From: Oscillatoria sp. SIO1A7
Lineage (GTDB): Bacteria; Cyanobacteriota; Cyanobacteriia; Cyanobacteriales; Laspinemataceae
Length of the DNA stretch: 55,545 bases
Assembly (NCBI GenBank): GCA_010672965.1
Contig: JAAHFN010000012.1
Coordinates: 7,340-62,884 of the forward strand
Reading direction: 5' to 3'
Below the pieces are notes generated by a model that saw only the letters and a program-made list of their open reading frames with translations, ran no database searches and was not told where the DNA came from. A program made the position numbers and the translations under genes. Position 1 is the first letter of the stretch. Every line of letters begins with the position of its first letter. Positions 34,798 to 44,540 of this stretch are shown here, piece by piece.

Positions 34798-37221
34798 TCA
34801 ACCGTTGACGAGCGAAGACATGGTGGCAGCAGCGGTTAAAATATTAATCTGGTTTAATAACTGCTCTGCTTGCACTGGTTTGACTAAATAATCATCTGCC
34901 CCGGCTTCCAGGCAGCTTTCCCAGTCTTCTGGAGTAGAACTATTCGTTAAGGCTAAAATCTTGAGGGATGGTACGTTTGGCGAGTTGTGTAGAGATTCGA
35001 TAATTTCATAACTATCCATATCCCGCAAGTTCAGATCTACTATAGCTCCCTTGGGTTGCAATACCTCAATTTGTTCTAATGCGGTAGCTCCGTCAATCAT
35101 CCAGACTACCCTATAGCCGAATGCAGTCAGGATATCGCAAATTTCTATGGCCATATCTTCTTGACTTTCAATTAAGACAATGCAACCTAAAGAACTATCG
35201 CTCGTTTCTTCATTATTGCTGCTGCTAGCAGAAGAGGTGTTGGTTAGCGGTCCTGCGGGTAAATGTACGGTAAAAGTAGAACCAACTCCAAGCAGAGAAT
35301 TGACGCCAATCCAGCCCCCGTGGAGTTCTACAAGCTGTTTGGTTAAAGCCAGACCCAAGCCAGCGCCTCCGTGCTGGCGCTGGTAGGAACCATCTAACTG
35401 TTGAAATAGCTGAAACAAAAGACTTTGCCGCTCCCCGGCAATGCCAATTCCTGTATCCTCTACTTGAAAAACTGTTGTCCTTTCTTCGCGCCAAATTCTT
35501 AAGGTTGCCCGTCCTCCTGGGAGTGTAAATTTAATCGCATTGCTTAAGAGATTATAGAGAATTTGTTTTACTCTAGAGCGATCGGCAGTAAAGCGATCGC
35601 TCTCTGGTACTAGATACAGATTAGTTTCTAGCTGGACGCCAGCATTCTTCGCTTTATCCGCTAGGTCTGCCAAGCTTTCCCTAGCAAGTTGGCTCAGGGA
35701 AAAATCGCTCATATTTAAAATCGTCTTGCCCGCTTCTAATTGAGACAAGTCTAAAATATCGTTAATGAGCCCTAGTAAGTGAGCGCCACTATCATGGATA
35801 GCTTGGATATAATCGCGCTGTTTCTCACTCAAATCGCCAAAAGGCCAGCGCAACAAGGTAGCAGACATCCCGATTACACAAGTCAGAGGCGTGCGCAATT
35901 CATGGCTCATCGTCCCCATAAATTCACTTTTGGCTCTACTGGCAGCTTCTGCAGCCAAAAGAGCGTCATGTAGTTCTTGGGTTCTATCCCTAACACGCTT
36001 TTCTAGGGTTTGTTTTTGGTCTTGCACCTGGGCGTATAGCAGAGCTTGCTGAATTCCTACTGCTAAATGTTCGGCAATATGTTTGAGAAATTCTTGTTCG
36101 TTCTGGAGCCACGGTCGGATAGAAGATTCGTGGGCAATAGCCAAACCCCAAAGTTGTTCTTCTACTACAATTGGTACTACCAACTTCGCCCGCACCCCAG
36201 CCTTTCGCATTAATTCTAGAAAGCAAGGATGATGGGCGTAGGCTGTTTCGACATCTGCGATCGCGGCGGTATTGCCCTGGGAATATTTCTCCAGAAAATT
36301 CGGCATATCTACAAAGCATCCCACACCTTCTTGCCAATTCAATACAGAGGATATCGCTGCCGAGGCTTTGGCTTCGTATGTAACCCGACCCCCTCCCATT
36401 GTGGGAGTTTGAACGCTGCCCATTAATGCACCAGCGACAGTGCTATCATCAAATTGATAGATAACTAACCTATCCACTTGTAATAGTTGTCTTACCTGCT
36501 CGACCGCTGTTGATAAAATACTGGGCAAATCCAAGCTATGGCGAATTTGGACGGTCACTTGATTTAGCAGTCTTTCTTGTTCTATCTGACCTTGCAGAGC
36601 CAATTCAACGGGTTGACAAATGGAAAGGCTCGGATAAGGGGTCGGAGGCTCGGCGGCTAGATAGCTTGCTGCTGTATTTTCCGGAGCGGACAAGGAAAAT
36701 ATTTCCAGTAAAGATAAGAATAACTCGCTTTGAATATTGACATTATTAGCACCAGCACCGCGAGCTGCCAGTTCGATAAGGGCATCCTTAGAGCCGTTAC
36801 GGACGATTAATGTCGAAACAAATTCATTTATTATTTTACTGTCAAAGGTCAAACCAACTTCATACAATTGTGAGGATTTATGTTGCTGCTTTGGATCCTG
36901 TTTGCCTTCATAAATCTGTTGCAAACGCTTTGACACAAGCGAACCTATCTCGCTTTGCTTACTTGTTTCGTTTTTTTTAATTGCGTTTCCTAGATCTGTC
37001 TTCTTATTGGCACTTTTCGCTAATAACAGGGCGCTAAAGTCCTCTGAAAGCAATAGTTTAAATCTTTCCCACCCCCCAGCCATCGGCATCGATTGGGGAT
37101 TTGCTATGTCGTCCATAAGGATTACCCCTTCTAGACGTTGCGATATCTGCTCCAAAGCGATCGAGAACAGCTCGAACGTTTGATGCGGTATTGTTCGCTC
37201 TTTAATTTCAAAATTAAACAT
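34798..37221 (-). CDS. Hybrid sensor histidine kinase (N-terminal sensor, GAF, HisKA, HATPase, receiver)
   Basis: 807 residues. The N-terminal ~200 residues are an uncharacterised sensory region (possibly DICT-like: DFSALLLAKS and EVGLTFDSKIINEFV). GAF is at about 220-395, with Cys333 at the bilin-attachment position but followed by Phe instead of His. HisKA has His440 (MGTMSHELRTPLT), HATPase has NLLSNAIKFT, DTGIGI and GAGLGLALTK, and the C-terminal receiver (about 685-805) has Asp in GAIVDLNLR and LVKP. All kinase and receiver residues are present, so it is a complete hybrid kinase. No cognate regulator is adjacent. It is oriented divergently from cobN. Confidence 0.92.
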   Translation of the reverse strand: MFNFEIKERTIPHQTFELFSIALEQISQRLEGVILMDDIANPQSMPMAGGWERFKLLLSEDFSALLLAKSANKKTDLGNAIKKNETSKQSEIGSLVSKRLQQIYEGKQDPKQQHKSSQLYEVGLTFDSKIINEFVSTLIVRNGSKDALIELAARGAGANNVNIQSELFLSLLEIFSLSAPENTAASYLAAEPPTPYPSLSICQPVELALQGQIEQERLLNQVTVQIRHSLDLPSILSTAVEQVRQLLQVDRLVIYQFDDSTVAGALMGSVQTPTMGGGRVTYEAKASAAISSVLNWQEGVGCFVDMPNFLEKYSQGNTAAIADVETAYAHHPCFLELMRKAGVRAKLVVPIVVEEQLWGLAIAHESSIRPWLQNEQEFLKHIAEHLAVGIQQALLYAQVQDQKQTLEKRVRDRTQELHDALLAAEAASRAKSEFMGTMSHELRTPLTCVIGMSATLLRWPFGDLSEKQRDYIQAIHDSGAHLLGLINDILDLSQLEAGKTILNMSDFSLSQLARESLADLADKAKNAGVQLETNLYLVPESDRFTADRSRVKQILYNLLSNAIKFTLPGGRATLRIWREERTTVFQVEDTGIGIAGERQSLLFQLFQQLDGSYQRQHGGAGLGLALTKQLVELHGGWIGVNSLLGVGSTFTVHLPAGPLTNTSSASSSNNEETSDSSLGCIVLIESQEDMAIEICDILTAFGYRVVWMIDGATALEQIEVLQPKGAIVDLNLRDMDSYEIIESLHNSPNVPSLKILALTNSSTPEDWESCLEAGADDYLVKPVQAEQLLNQINILTAAATMSSLVNG

Positions 37222-37564
37222 TATCTTCGCACGGCCTAGCTGGATAGTTTAGGAGCTTCTCGCCGCCCCCGAGCGCGGTTTCCCGGGTCAAAAGGACAGC
37301 AGCATTATAGCGGTAAGCTATCAGCAGTCAGCAGTCAGCAGTCAGCTAAAGTCCTGCCATACGCACACATGAGCGTTTTGTGACTGTTCTAACCTTAATC
37401 AGTAAGGCTATACTTATTTATTTATTACCCGGATGCTCTCTTGCCATCGAGTGGCATTTGAAGGTACTTCTACCTAGCCTAGATATAATACTAGATTCTA
37501 GGGTATTAGGAGCAATTTGTTCTAATCTATTAAGAGTTATTTAATTTTCCGGTAGTAAACAACC
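37222..37564. other. Divergent spacer between the hybrid kinase and cobN
   Basis: Contains a GCAGTCAGCAGTCAGCAGTC repeat (37327-37350). Otherwise it is unremarkable. I looked for a cobalamin-riboswitch B12-box-like segment before cobN and did not find one by eye. Confidence 0.5.
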
Positions 37565-40500
37565 ATGCATCGCCTTGCCGCGACTCCAGGAGGATGGAAT
37601 CCCAACACTGAAGGAGTCATTTTCATAGAGCAGACGCCAGCACCCATTGTCTTTCTAAGCGCTGCGGATACCGATATTCAAGTTCTCGCTCTTGCTGCTA
37701 CCTTGCTACCCGAGGGCATTTCCGTGCGAGCGGTCAATCTCCTGCAACTCCAGCAACAATTGAGCATTGATACTTATGCAGAAGAGGTTTTGTCGCGGGC
37801 AAAAGCGATCGTTTTGCGCCTGCTGGGGGGACGTTCCTATTGGTCTTACGGACTGGAAGTGGTGCGAGAAACCGCCAGGGATGCCGGAGCCAAGCTAATT
37901 GTCTTGCCCGGAGACGATGCACCAGACCCCGATTTAATCGGTCACTCCACCGTTCCCCTCCAAGCTGTTAACCAATTGTGGCGCTATTTTACTGAAGGCG
38001 GCATCGACAATATTGTCAGCGCTCTCCAATTTGTCGCCGATCTTTCCCTGGGAACGAACTACAATCCACCAAAGGCGATCGAGGTTCCTCGGGTGGGGCT
38101 TTATGCCAGGAATCGAGATGCCTGGAATATAGATGCCAGGAATCTAGATAGCGTAAGCCCCTTAATGCCGAAAGCGGGCATTCTTTTTTATAGAGCCCAT
38201 TACTTGGCGGGGAATACAGCGCCAATCGATGCACTCTGTCAAGCATTGGCACTGCGGCAATTGGATCCCGTGCCTGTTTTTGTATCCTCCCTGCGCGATC
38301 GCTCTCTCCAGACAGAGTTGTTGTCTTATTTCCAAGACATCCAGCTTATCTTAAATACCACGGGTTTTGCGATCGGTCAAGGGGCAAAGGGGCAGCAAGC
38401 GGGGGGGCAGCAAGCGGCGGAGTACCAAAATAAGGGAGCATCGTTCTGGCAAAAGCTAGATGTTCCGGCCTTGCAGGTCATTCTCAGCGGGGGAACCCGG
38501 GCAGAATGGGAGGCGGGGTTTCGGGGATTGTCCCCCCGGGATTTGGCTATGAATGTGGCCCTACCAGAGGTGGACGGGCGAATTATTACTCGGGCAATTT
38601 CCTTTAAAACCCAGAAAACACAATCGGTCAGCTTAGAAACGCCAGTGGTGGTTTACGAACCAGCTAGCGATCGCGTCAATTTTGTTGCCGACTTAGCCGC
38701 CAACTGGGTAAAACTGCGCAAAACTCCACCAGAAAAACGGCGAATAGCCCTTATCTTGGCCAACTATCCCAACCGCGACGGTCGGCTAGCCAATGGCGTG
38801 GGACTCGATACCCCAGCAAGCTGCGTAGAAATTCTTAAAGCACTCCAGCAGGCGGGCTATCTTGTCGAGGATATCCCTGCCAGCGGCGATGAGTTAATTG
38901 CGCGTCTGGTTGGTGGCGTAACCAACGACCCGGAAGGATGGGAATTGCGTCCGATAAGACAACAGCTCTCTCTAGAAGAATATCAAGCTTATTTCGCCAG
39001 TTTGCCAGAATCGGTAAAACAGAGTCTTAACAAACGATGGAACTTTGCAGGTATAGAAAATGAAGAGATAGGGAAAAGCAATAATTCAGAATTGCGTCCT
39101 GGGGCAGAAAATCCAGCGGAAAATCCAGCGGAAAATCCAGCGGAAAATCCAGCGGATGATTATTGCGTAACAAAAGAAGACCTAAAAGCAGCCATTCGTT
39201 TGGGGAGTGGTGGAAGTGGGGAGGATTTTCCAATTCCCGGACTGCAACTGGGAAATGTATTTATTGGCATACAACCGGCGCGGGGTTACGATCTCGACCC
39301 GACTTTAAATTATCATGCCCCTGACTTAGAGCCGACTCATAATTATCTGGCTTTTTACTATTGGCTTCGGCAACAGTTTGGAGCCCAGGCGATAGTGCAT
39401 GTTGGCAAGCATGGCAATCTGGAATGGCTGCCCGGTAAAGGAGTAGCGCTCTCGGACTGCTGCTATCCAGAAGTAGCCTTGGGTTCGTTGCCGCATTTAT
39501 ATCCTTTTATTGTCAATGACCCCGGAGAAGGAACGAGCGCAAAACGTCGCGCCCAGGCAACTATTATCGACCACTTAACGCCGCCGATGACCCGAGCGGA
39601 GCTTTATGGACCGCTGCAACAGTTGGAGGCATTGGTTGACGAGTATTACGAAGCTCAGAGCTTAGATCCGACCAGATTGCCGGTTATTCAGGAACGCATC
39701 GCCACCCTTATCCTGGCAGAAAATCTGCACCAAGATTTGGGAATCGAACCAGAAAAAATTCAGGGCTCTGGGTTGCGGGCACCGAATGTGCTTAATTTTA
39801 TTGACGGTTATCTTTGCGAGCTGAAAGAAGCTCAGATACGCGATGGGTTGCATATTTTGGGGAAATGTCCCGAGGGTCGTCAGTTGCGGGACTCGATTGT
39901 GGCGATCGCTCGCAATCCCGGCGAGGGTCGTATAGGATTAACCCGCGCCCTAGCTGAAGATTTAAACCTCGATTTCGATCCTATGACCGCAAACCCAGCC
40001 GAACCTCTGTCAAGTCTAAATCTCCCGAAAGAGTCGCAATTTATCTCCTCTGCATCCCAAGGAAAATCCAAAGCAGCTCTATTGCTTGGAGATATGATTT
40101 CTTGCTTAGAAGAAAGGGCGAGCGAGTTAGTCGAAAAACTTATCGATACAGAGTCTCACCCGGACAAAGGCAATCTAAACGAGCTTTTAGCAGAAAAACT
40201 TCTAGCAGAAAAACTTTTATCGAGAAACCTGCTAGAAATAGGAAAAGCAACTCGGACAGAATTAGATTGGATTCGCCAGTTCTTGCTCCCAGCATTGCGA
40301 CAAACTCAAGGAGAAATCGAGCAACTCCTGCGCGGATTGGACGGTCGCTATGTTAACAGCGGCCCTGCTGGGGCTCCCACCAGAGGTCGCCCGGATGTAT
40401 TGCCTACCGGCCGCAATTTTTATTCCGTGGATATCCGAGGGATTCCGACAGAAACTGCCTGGGATATCGGGCGCAAAGCTGCTGAGGAGTTGGTCTTGCG

Positions 40501-41656
40501 CTATACCCAGGAAAATGGCGAATATCCTAAAACTCTGGCACTATCGGTATGGGGTACTTCTACTATGCGCACTGGGGGGGATGATATTGCCGAGGCTCTG
40601 GCATTGCTTGGGGTGCGTCCGGTTTGGGATGGCCCGTCGCGCCGAGTGGTCGATTTTGAAATTATGCCCGTGCGCATTTTAGGCCGGCCTCGGGTGGATG
40701 TTACTTTAAGGATTTCTGGCTTTTTCCGCGATGGTTTTCCTAATTTAATCGATCTATTCGACCGGGCAGTAGCAGCGGTTGCTGGTTTGGAAGAGTCGGA
40801 AGCAGAAAATCCTCTGGCGGCGCAGGTTCGCTACGAGACAGAACTTTGGCAAGAGGCGGGCTTGACTTGGGAACGGGCGAGAGAGCGATCGCGCTATCGT
40901 ATTTTTGGCAGCAAACCCGGAGCCTACGGAGCCGGACTTCAAGGTTTAATCGAAGCCCAAAACTGGACTGACGATGGAGACCTTGCTCGCGCTTATATTA
41001 ATTGGAGTAGCTATGCTTATGGTCGTGGTTTTTCTAGCCAGTCTCGGGATAGCTCCCATTCTCCTTTCCCTGCCGGAGAAGGGCGATCGGCACCGGAAGC
41101 TTTCGAGCAACGCTTGCGCAATCTGCAAATTGTCCTCCACAACCAAGACAACCGCGAACACGACTTGCTGGACTCTGACGATTACTATCAGTTCCAAGGC
41201 GGTTTAACTGCAGCTGCCCGGGCTCTAACTGGTAAAAATCCTCAAACGTATTTTGGCGATAATTCTATTCCTGAAAAACCCAAGGTGCGGCAATTGCGAG
41301 AGGAAATCGCCCGAGTCTATCGTTCCCGCGTTGTCAATCCCAAGTGGGTGGCTGGAGTGATGCGCCACGGTTATAAAGGAGCTTTTGAAATGGCGGCAAC
41401 TGTCGATTATTTGTTTGCCTACGATGCTACGGCTCGCTGCGTAGAAGATTATATGTATGAAGGAGTGGCTAAGGCTTATATTTTCGATCCAGCAGTTAGG
41501 AGTTTTATCGAGAGTAAAAATCCTTGGGCATTGCGAGATATGGCAGAGCGTTTGTTAGAAGCTTCTGTGCGAGGCTTGTGGCGCGGCTCTCCAGAAATTA
41601 TAGAAGGATTGCGAAATGTGGTGTTGGAAGCAGAAGGTATTATTGAAGGTGCCTAA
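37565..41656 (+). CDS. cobN: Cobaltochelatase subunit CobN
   Basis: 1363 residues, the large subunit that inserts cobalt (or, in paralogs, magnesium) into the corrin/porphyrin ring. Family hallmarks: VHVGKHGNLEWLPGKG (about residue 612), RDGFPNLIDLFDRAV, the ALSVWGTSTMRTGGDDIAEALALLG segment, and VVNPKWVAGVMRHGYKGAFEMAATVDYLFAYDATA near the C-terminus. In cyanobacteria it works with ChlI/ChlD-type AAA subunits; none is nearby. It carries short internal repeat tracts absent from the core family: RNRDAWNIDARNLDS, GQQAGGQQAA and four NPAE units (39115-39155). Start ATG at 37565 lacks a strong Shine-Dalgarno. Confidence 0.95.
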   Translation: MHRLAATPGGWNPNTEGVIFIEQTPAPIVFLSAADTDIQVLALAATLLPEGISVRAVNLLQLQQQLSIDTYAEEVLSRAKAIVLRLLGGRSYWSYGLEVVRETARDAGAKLIVLPGDDAPDPDLIGHSTVPLQAVNQLWRYFTEGGIDNIVSALQFVADLSLGTNYNPPKAIEVPRVGLYARNRDAWNIDARNLDSVSPLMPKAGILFYRAHYLAGNTAPIDALCQALALRQLDPVPVFVSSLRDRSLQTELLSYFQDIQLILNTTGFAIGQGAKGQQAGGQQAAEYQNKGASFWQKLDVPALQVILSGGTRAEWEAGFRGLSPRDLAMNVALPEVDGRIITRAISFKTQKTQSVSLETPVVVYEPASDRVNFVADLAANWVKLRKTPPEKRRIALILANYPNRDGRLANGVGLDTPASCVEILKALQQAGYLVEDIPASGDELIARLVGGVTNDPEGWELRPIRQQLSLEEYQAYFASLPESVKQSLNKRWNFAGIENEEIGKSNNSELRPGAENPAENPAENPAENPADDYCVTKEDLKAAIRLGSGGSGEDFPIPGLQLGNVFIGIQPARGYDLDPTLNYHAPDLEPTHNYLAFYYWLRQQFGAQAIVHVGKHGNLEWLPGKGVALSDCCYPEVALGSLPHLYPFIVNDPGEGTSAKRRAQATIIDHLTPPMTRAELYGPLQQLEALVDEYYEAQSLDPTRLPVIQERIATLILAENLHQDLGIEPEKIQGSGLRAPNVLNFIDGYLCELKEAQIRDGLHILGKCPEGRQLRDSIVAIARNPGEGRIGLTRALAEDLNLDFDPMTANPAEPLSSLNLPKESQFISSASQGKSKAALLLGDMISCLEERASELVEKLIDTESHPDKGNLNELLAEKLLAEKLLSRNLLEIGKATRTELDWIRQFLLPALRQTQGEIEQLLRGLDGRYVNSGPAGAPTRGRPDVLPTGRNFYSVDIRGIPTETAWDIGRKAAEELVLRYTQENGEYPKTLALSVWGTSTMRTGGDDIAEALALLGVRPVWDGPSRRVVDFEIMPVRILGRPRVDVTLRISGFFRDGFPNLIDLFDRAVAAVAGLEESEAENPLAAQVRYETELWQEAGLTWERARERSRYRIFGSKPGAYGAGLQGLIEAQNWTDDGDLARAYINWSSYAYGRGFSSQSRDSSHSPFPAGEGRSAPEAFEQRLRNLQIVLHNQDNREHDLLDSDDYYQFQGGLTAAARALTGKNPQTYFGDNSIPEKPKVRQLREEIARVYRSRVVNPKWVAGVMRHGYKGAFEMAATVDYLFAYDATARCVEDYMYEGVAKAYIFDPAVRSFIESKNPWALRDMAERLLEASVRGLWRGSPEIIEGLRNVVLEAEGIIEGA

Positions 41657-41925
41657 GTGCGATCGCAATCTTTGCCCAAGCACAGCGCAAGCACTAAACT
41701 CGGAGTACCGAGGCACAGGAGGCAGAGGGGGCAGAGGGGGCAGAGGAGCAGAGGGGGCAGAGGAGGCAGAGGGGGGCCCAAGAGTCCAGGGTCAGTGTTC
41801 CTCCGCTTCCTCCGCTTCCTCCGCTTCCTCCGCTTCCTCCGCTTCCTCCGCTCCTGGGCTTCCTCCGCTCCTGGGCTTCCTCCGCTTCCTATATGTCTTG
41901 CTTGAGGTGAAGATGAGGTATTTTT
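41657..41925. repeat. GGCAGAGGG and CCGCTTCCT 9-bp tandem repeats
   Basis: 41719-41775 is about six GGCAGAGGG-type units; 41802-41890 is about nine CCGCTTCCT units, essentially the complementary motif. Together they could form a long hairpin after cobN, but the arms are G/A- and C/T-biased simple repeats. Confidence 0.8.
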
Positions 41926-42420
41926 ATGCTTAACGATAGATTGAGACAAATTAACAATCGTCTGGGACGCAATATCAATCGGGAAGTTGTCATCCAACAA
42001 GCCCTTAAAGAAATTAGAGATTTTCTGGATATAGACCGGGTAGCTTTATATTATTTTTATAACCGCTGGAAAGGACAAGTCACGGTTGAAAATTTAAAAT
42101 CGAGCCAGTTCTCTATATTAGGAGAAACTGGGGCAGATGAGTGTTTTAATGACCGATATGCCGTTCTGTACGAAGAGGGACGAGTGCGAGCGATCGCAGA
42201 TATCGAAACCGAACCAATCCACACCTGTCACCGAGACTTTCTGCGCAGCATCCAAGTTCGCGCCAACTTAGTTGTACCAATTTTAACCAGTGAAGGACTC
42301 TGGGGTCTCCTAGCAGCTCATCACTGCACTGCTCCTCGAATTTGGACGGCATCAGAGATTCAATTTATGCAGAAAAAAGCAGAAATACTGGCAAAGTTAC
42401 CGGCGATCGAGAATAGCTAA
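41926..42420 (+). CDS. Stand-alone GAF domain protein with a phytochrome-type Cys-His motif
   Basis: A 164-residue single-GAF protein. GAF pattern: INREVVIQQALKEIRDFLDIDRVALYYFY ... VRAIADIET ... VRANLVVPILTSEGLWGLLAAHHC. Cys101-His102 followed by RDFLRSIQV matches the spacing of the bilin-binding Cys-His in phytochromes and cyanobacteriochromes (CHxx[YF]L, Val ten residues after Cys). There is no kinase, HTH or cyclase domain. It may be a minimal photoreceptor or a bilin-independent GAF; absence of the usual DXCF does not exclude binding. The ATG follows GAGG. It lies 269 bp after cobN on the same strand. Confidence 0.82.
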   Translation: MLNDRLRQINNRLGRNINREVVIQQALKEIRDFLDIDRVALYYFYNRWKGQVTVENLKSSQFSILGETGADECFNDRYAVLYEEGRVRAIADIETEPIHTCHRDFLRSIQVRANLVVPILTSEGLWGLLAAHHCTAPRIWTASEIQFMQKKAEILAKLPAIENS

Positions 42421-42521
42421 TATAGCAGTAAGCTGTCAGCTTACCCTGCTGTTGGGCTTCGCTAGGGCAGCAGTCAGCAGTAAGCTAAAGTCCTGCCATC
42501 TAAGCCTTTCCCGCAGGGTAA

Positions 42522-42621
42522 GACCAATTCTTTATGAAGTTGCAACAAATATCTTTATCCGCCGTTCGGGCGCTCGTCCTGAGCCCGAACGGATTTGTTG
42601 CATCTTCATACAGAAATGATA
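42522..42621. mobile_element. TIR element (ACCAATTCTTTATGAAG ends), uninterrupted copy
   Basis: The ends CCAATTCTTTATGAAGTTGC and TTTGTTGCATCTTCATACAG are inverted. The centre is a CCGTTCGGGC/GCCCGAACGG hairpin. It is the same element that a MITE interrupts at 5582-5838. Confidence 0.78.
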
Positions 42622-42639
42622 TAAGCTGACCGCTTACTG

Positions 42640-43566
42640 CTATAAGTGCCTCTCGAAAAATTCAAAAACTGCTGGCAGTTGTCCGCCCCAGAAAGAATAA
42701 TCATGTCCTGCGCCAGCTATAGGATGATATTCTACTAAAATTAGATCGCCGCGATCGCGAATCAGAGCTTCATAAAATAGACGACTTTGAGATTCTGGTA
42801 CTACCTCATCCGCAGTGCCGTGGGCGAGATATAGTGGCATAATCCATTCGGCTGCTCTAGCTTGGGGATTGTCGCGACCTTTCCAGCGATCGGGAAACTG
42901 CTCGAAGGAACCGTATAAAGCTGTCATCAAGTTGTCTGAGGGCATATTTTCCTGGCTAAAATCCCCCGAGAGGCTAGCTCCTGCTACAAATAATCCTGGA
43001 TTTTCCAGCGCAATCAGAGCAACCCCGCGCCCTCCCGTCGAAAGTCCCAATAGAGTATTGTGCTGTCCTGGTTTTAGTAAGTTATGTTTTTTTTGGATAG
43101 CGGGCAAGAACTGCTCTTTAATAAACTGACCTCCAGGAAGCCGGTTCCATCTAAGATTGGTTTCGGGATAATAGGAGCTAGCATAAACAGTTTGCAGCAT
43201 CTCTGGAAGGATGAGAGCGTATCCATAGCGATCGGCGTATTCTACTAAAGGAGCATTTTCCACCCAGTTTGTGCGGGAGAAATTCCAACCGGGAAGTACC
43301 AGAACAGAACGATCGCGATAGTTGCCAGGAATATATAAGTCGTAGGGAACGTCGTCCGCCATTAGATTTTTATTCCAGCCCGGATTGGCATTGGTAAGAT
43401 TCATAGTATCTATTGCTTTTGAGGGCTGTTCTTTTGGAAGAAGATATTCTGGTTCGGGCTCGGAAGGATAATTATTGACTATGCGATCGCTCTGCTGCGG
43501 GGAGCGACAGCCCTCTATAGCGATCGCCAGGAGCAGAGTAATAACAGACTTATGGGCATTTGGCAT
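42640..43566 (-). CDS. Alpha/beta-hydrolase lipoprotein (putative esterase)
   Basis: 308 residues. The signal peptide ends in a lipobox-like AIEGC (Cys20), predicting an envelope lipoprotein. The catalytic triad is visible: Ser176 in GLSTGGRG, Asp253 in HGTADEVVP and His288 in GAGHDYSFW. The oxyanion segment VLPGWNFSRTNW and the overall pattern resemble S-formylglutathione-hydrolase/esterase-D relatives. It probably cleaves small esters; substrate unknown. No operon partner is visible; downstream (minus strand) is a repeat spacer. Confidence 0.85.
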   Translation of the reverse strand: MPNAHKSVITLLLAIAIEGCRSPQQSDRIVNNYPSEPEPEYLLPKEQPSKAIDTMNLTNANPGWNKNLMADDVPYDLYIPGNYRDRSVLVLPGWNFSRTNWVENAPLVEYADRYGYALILPEMLQTVYASSYYPETNLRWNRLPGGQFIKEQFLPAIQKKHNLLKPGQHNTLLGLSTGGRGVALIALENPGLFVAGASLSGDFSQENMPSDNLMTALYGSFEQFPDRWKGRDNPQARAAEWIMPLYLAHGTADEVVPESQSRLFYEALIRDRGDLILVEYHPIAGAGHDYSFWGGQLPAVFEFFERHL

Positions 43567-43971
43567 TGGGCTAAGAATTAGGGTGTAGGGTGTGGGGTGT
43601 GGGGTAGGGTGCCCTTCTCTGCGGTCTTTTCATCACATTGACGACTGACGGGGATCGTGCCGACGCGAGCATCCCGAAAACCGCTAACAGTAAGGATTTC
43701 AGCCCTCTCAGAGTATGGGATAAAAATTGCATCAAGTTTCCCTACACCCCACACCCCACACCCGCTTGTGTGGACTGTGGGGACTGTGGGGACTGTGGGG
43801 AGGATGGGGAATGACTGAAGAAAATTCTCCCCTTGTCCCTTGTCCCCTTATCCCCTTGTCTCCTTGTCCCGAATGTCCCCTTGTCTCCCCTACACCCCAC
43901 ACCCTTCTTTGGGAATTAGTTAACAAAAACAACCCCCGTCCGCCTTTCACTTTTCACTTTTACCTGAATTT
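43567..43971. other. Spacer with GTGTGGG/TGTGGGGAC heptamer tracts
   Basis: 43580-43615 and 43770-43805 are G-rich repeats; 43828-43880 is a CCCCTTGTC series. No gene. Confidence 0.65.
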
Positions 43972-44172
43972 TTACAAAAGTTGCCAATTTTTTTTGAGTA
44001 AAGCCAGACAAGTAGCGTAACCGTCAGAAAAACCGGGTGGGTCGGGCAGGACATACTCGGGAAATTCTTTATAAATACGCCAGTCCTGACTCGGGTCAGT
44101 TCGCAAATGCAGGGAATCGGAAGACAAGCCATTTGGTTTCCAGGTCATCTGACCGGATTTTGTATCTGTCAT
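43972..44172 (-). CDS. Small conserved-looking protein, paralog of the gene at 44337
   Basis: 66 residues, family unknown. It aligns end to end with the 67-residue neighbour: MTD...G.MTWKP.G....LHLR..P...WR.Y.EFP.Y.LPD.PG.S.GYAT...LL...W. The two have clearly diverged in sequence yet keep this frame, which argues for real coding. GAGG precedes the ATG by 8 bases. No membrane helix or signal; no Cys motif. It reads in the same direction as its paralog, which lies upstream. Confidence 0.75.
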   Translation of the reverse strand: MTDTKSGQMTWKPNGLSSDSLHLRTDPSQDWRIYKEFPEYVLPDPPGFSDGYATCLALLKKNWQLL

Positions 44173-44336
44173 CTTTTTTTCCTCAAGCCAATTGCTATTT
44201 TGTTAGTTTGCCTAAGCATGGGGGATGGGTTATAGTCAAAAGTCAAAAGTTAAAAGTTAAAAGTTAAAAGTCAAAAGTCCAACTTAAAAACTTAGACCTC
44301 AAAACTCTCAAGCTAAGAACTCAAAACTAAAACCTT

Positions 44337-44540
44337 TTAGTTGATAACCTTCCAGCCATTCCCGAGCAAGGACACAAAGGTAGCGTATCCTTGGGATTTT
44401 CCCGGAGTATCCGGCAAAAAATATTGGGGAAATTCCCGATAAGATCGCCAAGGCTCGAAAGGTTTTATCCGTAAATGTAAAATCCTACCGGCCGTGCCAT
44501 CTGGTTTCCAGGTCATCTCCCCTCTTTGTCCATCTGTCAT
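44337..44540 (-). CDS. Small conserved-looking protein, paralog of the gene at 43972
   Basis: 67 residues. It shares MTWKPDG, LHLR, WRSYREFPQYFLPDTPG and GYATFVSLL with the downstream gene. AGAAGG lies just before the ATG at 44540. The ~165 bp between the two genes holds AAAAGTTAAA heptamers and AACTCAAAAC repeats. Conserved Trp, Tyr-Phe-Pro and Leu-Pro-Asp residues suggest a compact fold. Function cannot be assigned. Confidence 0.75.
   Translation of the reverse strand: MTDGQRGEMTWKPDGTAGRILHLRIKPFEPWRSYREFPQYFLPDTPGKSQGYATFVSLLGNGWKVIN

Noticed and set aside
37222-37564. Cobalamin riboswitch before cobN
   Set aside because: No B12-box-like segment found; the spacer is dominated by GCAGTCA repeats.
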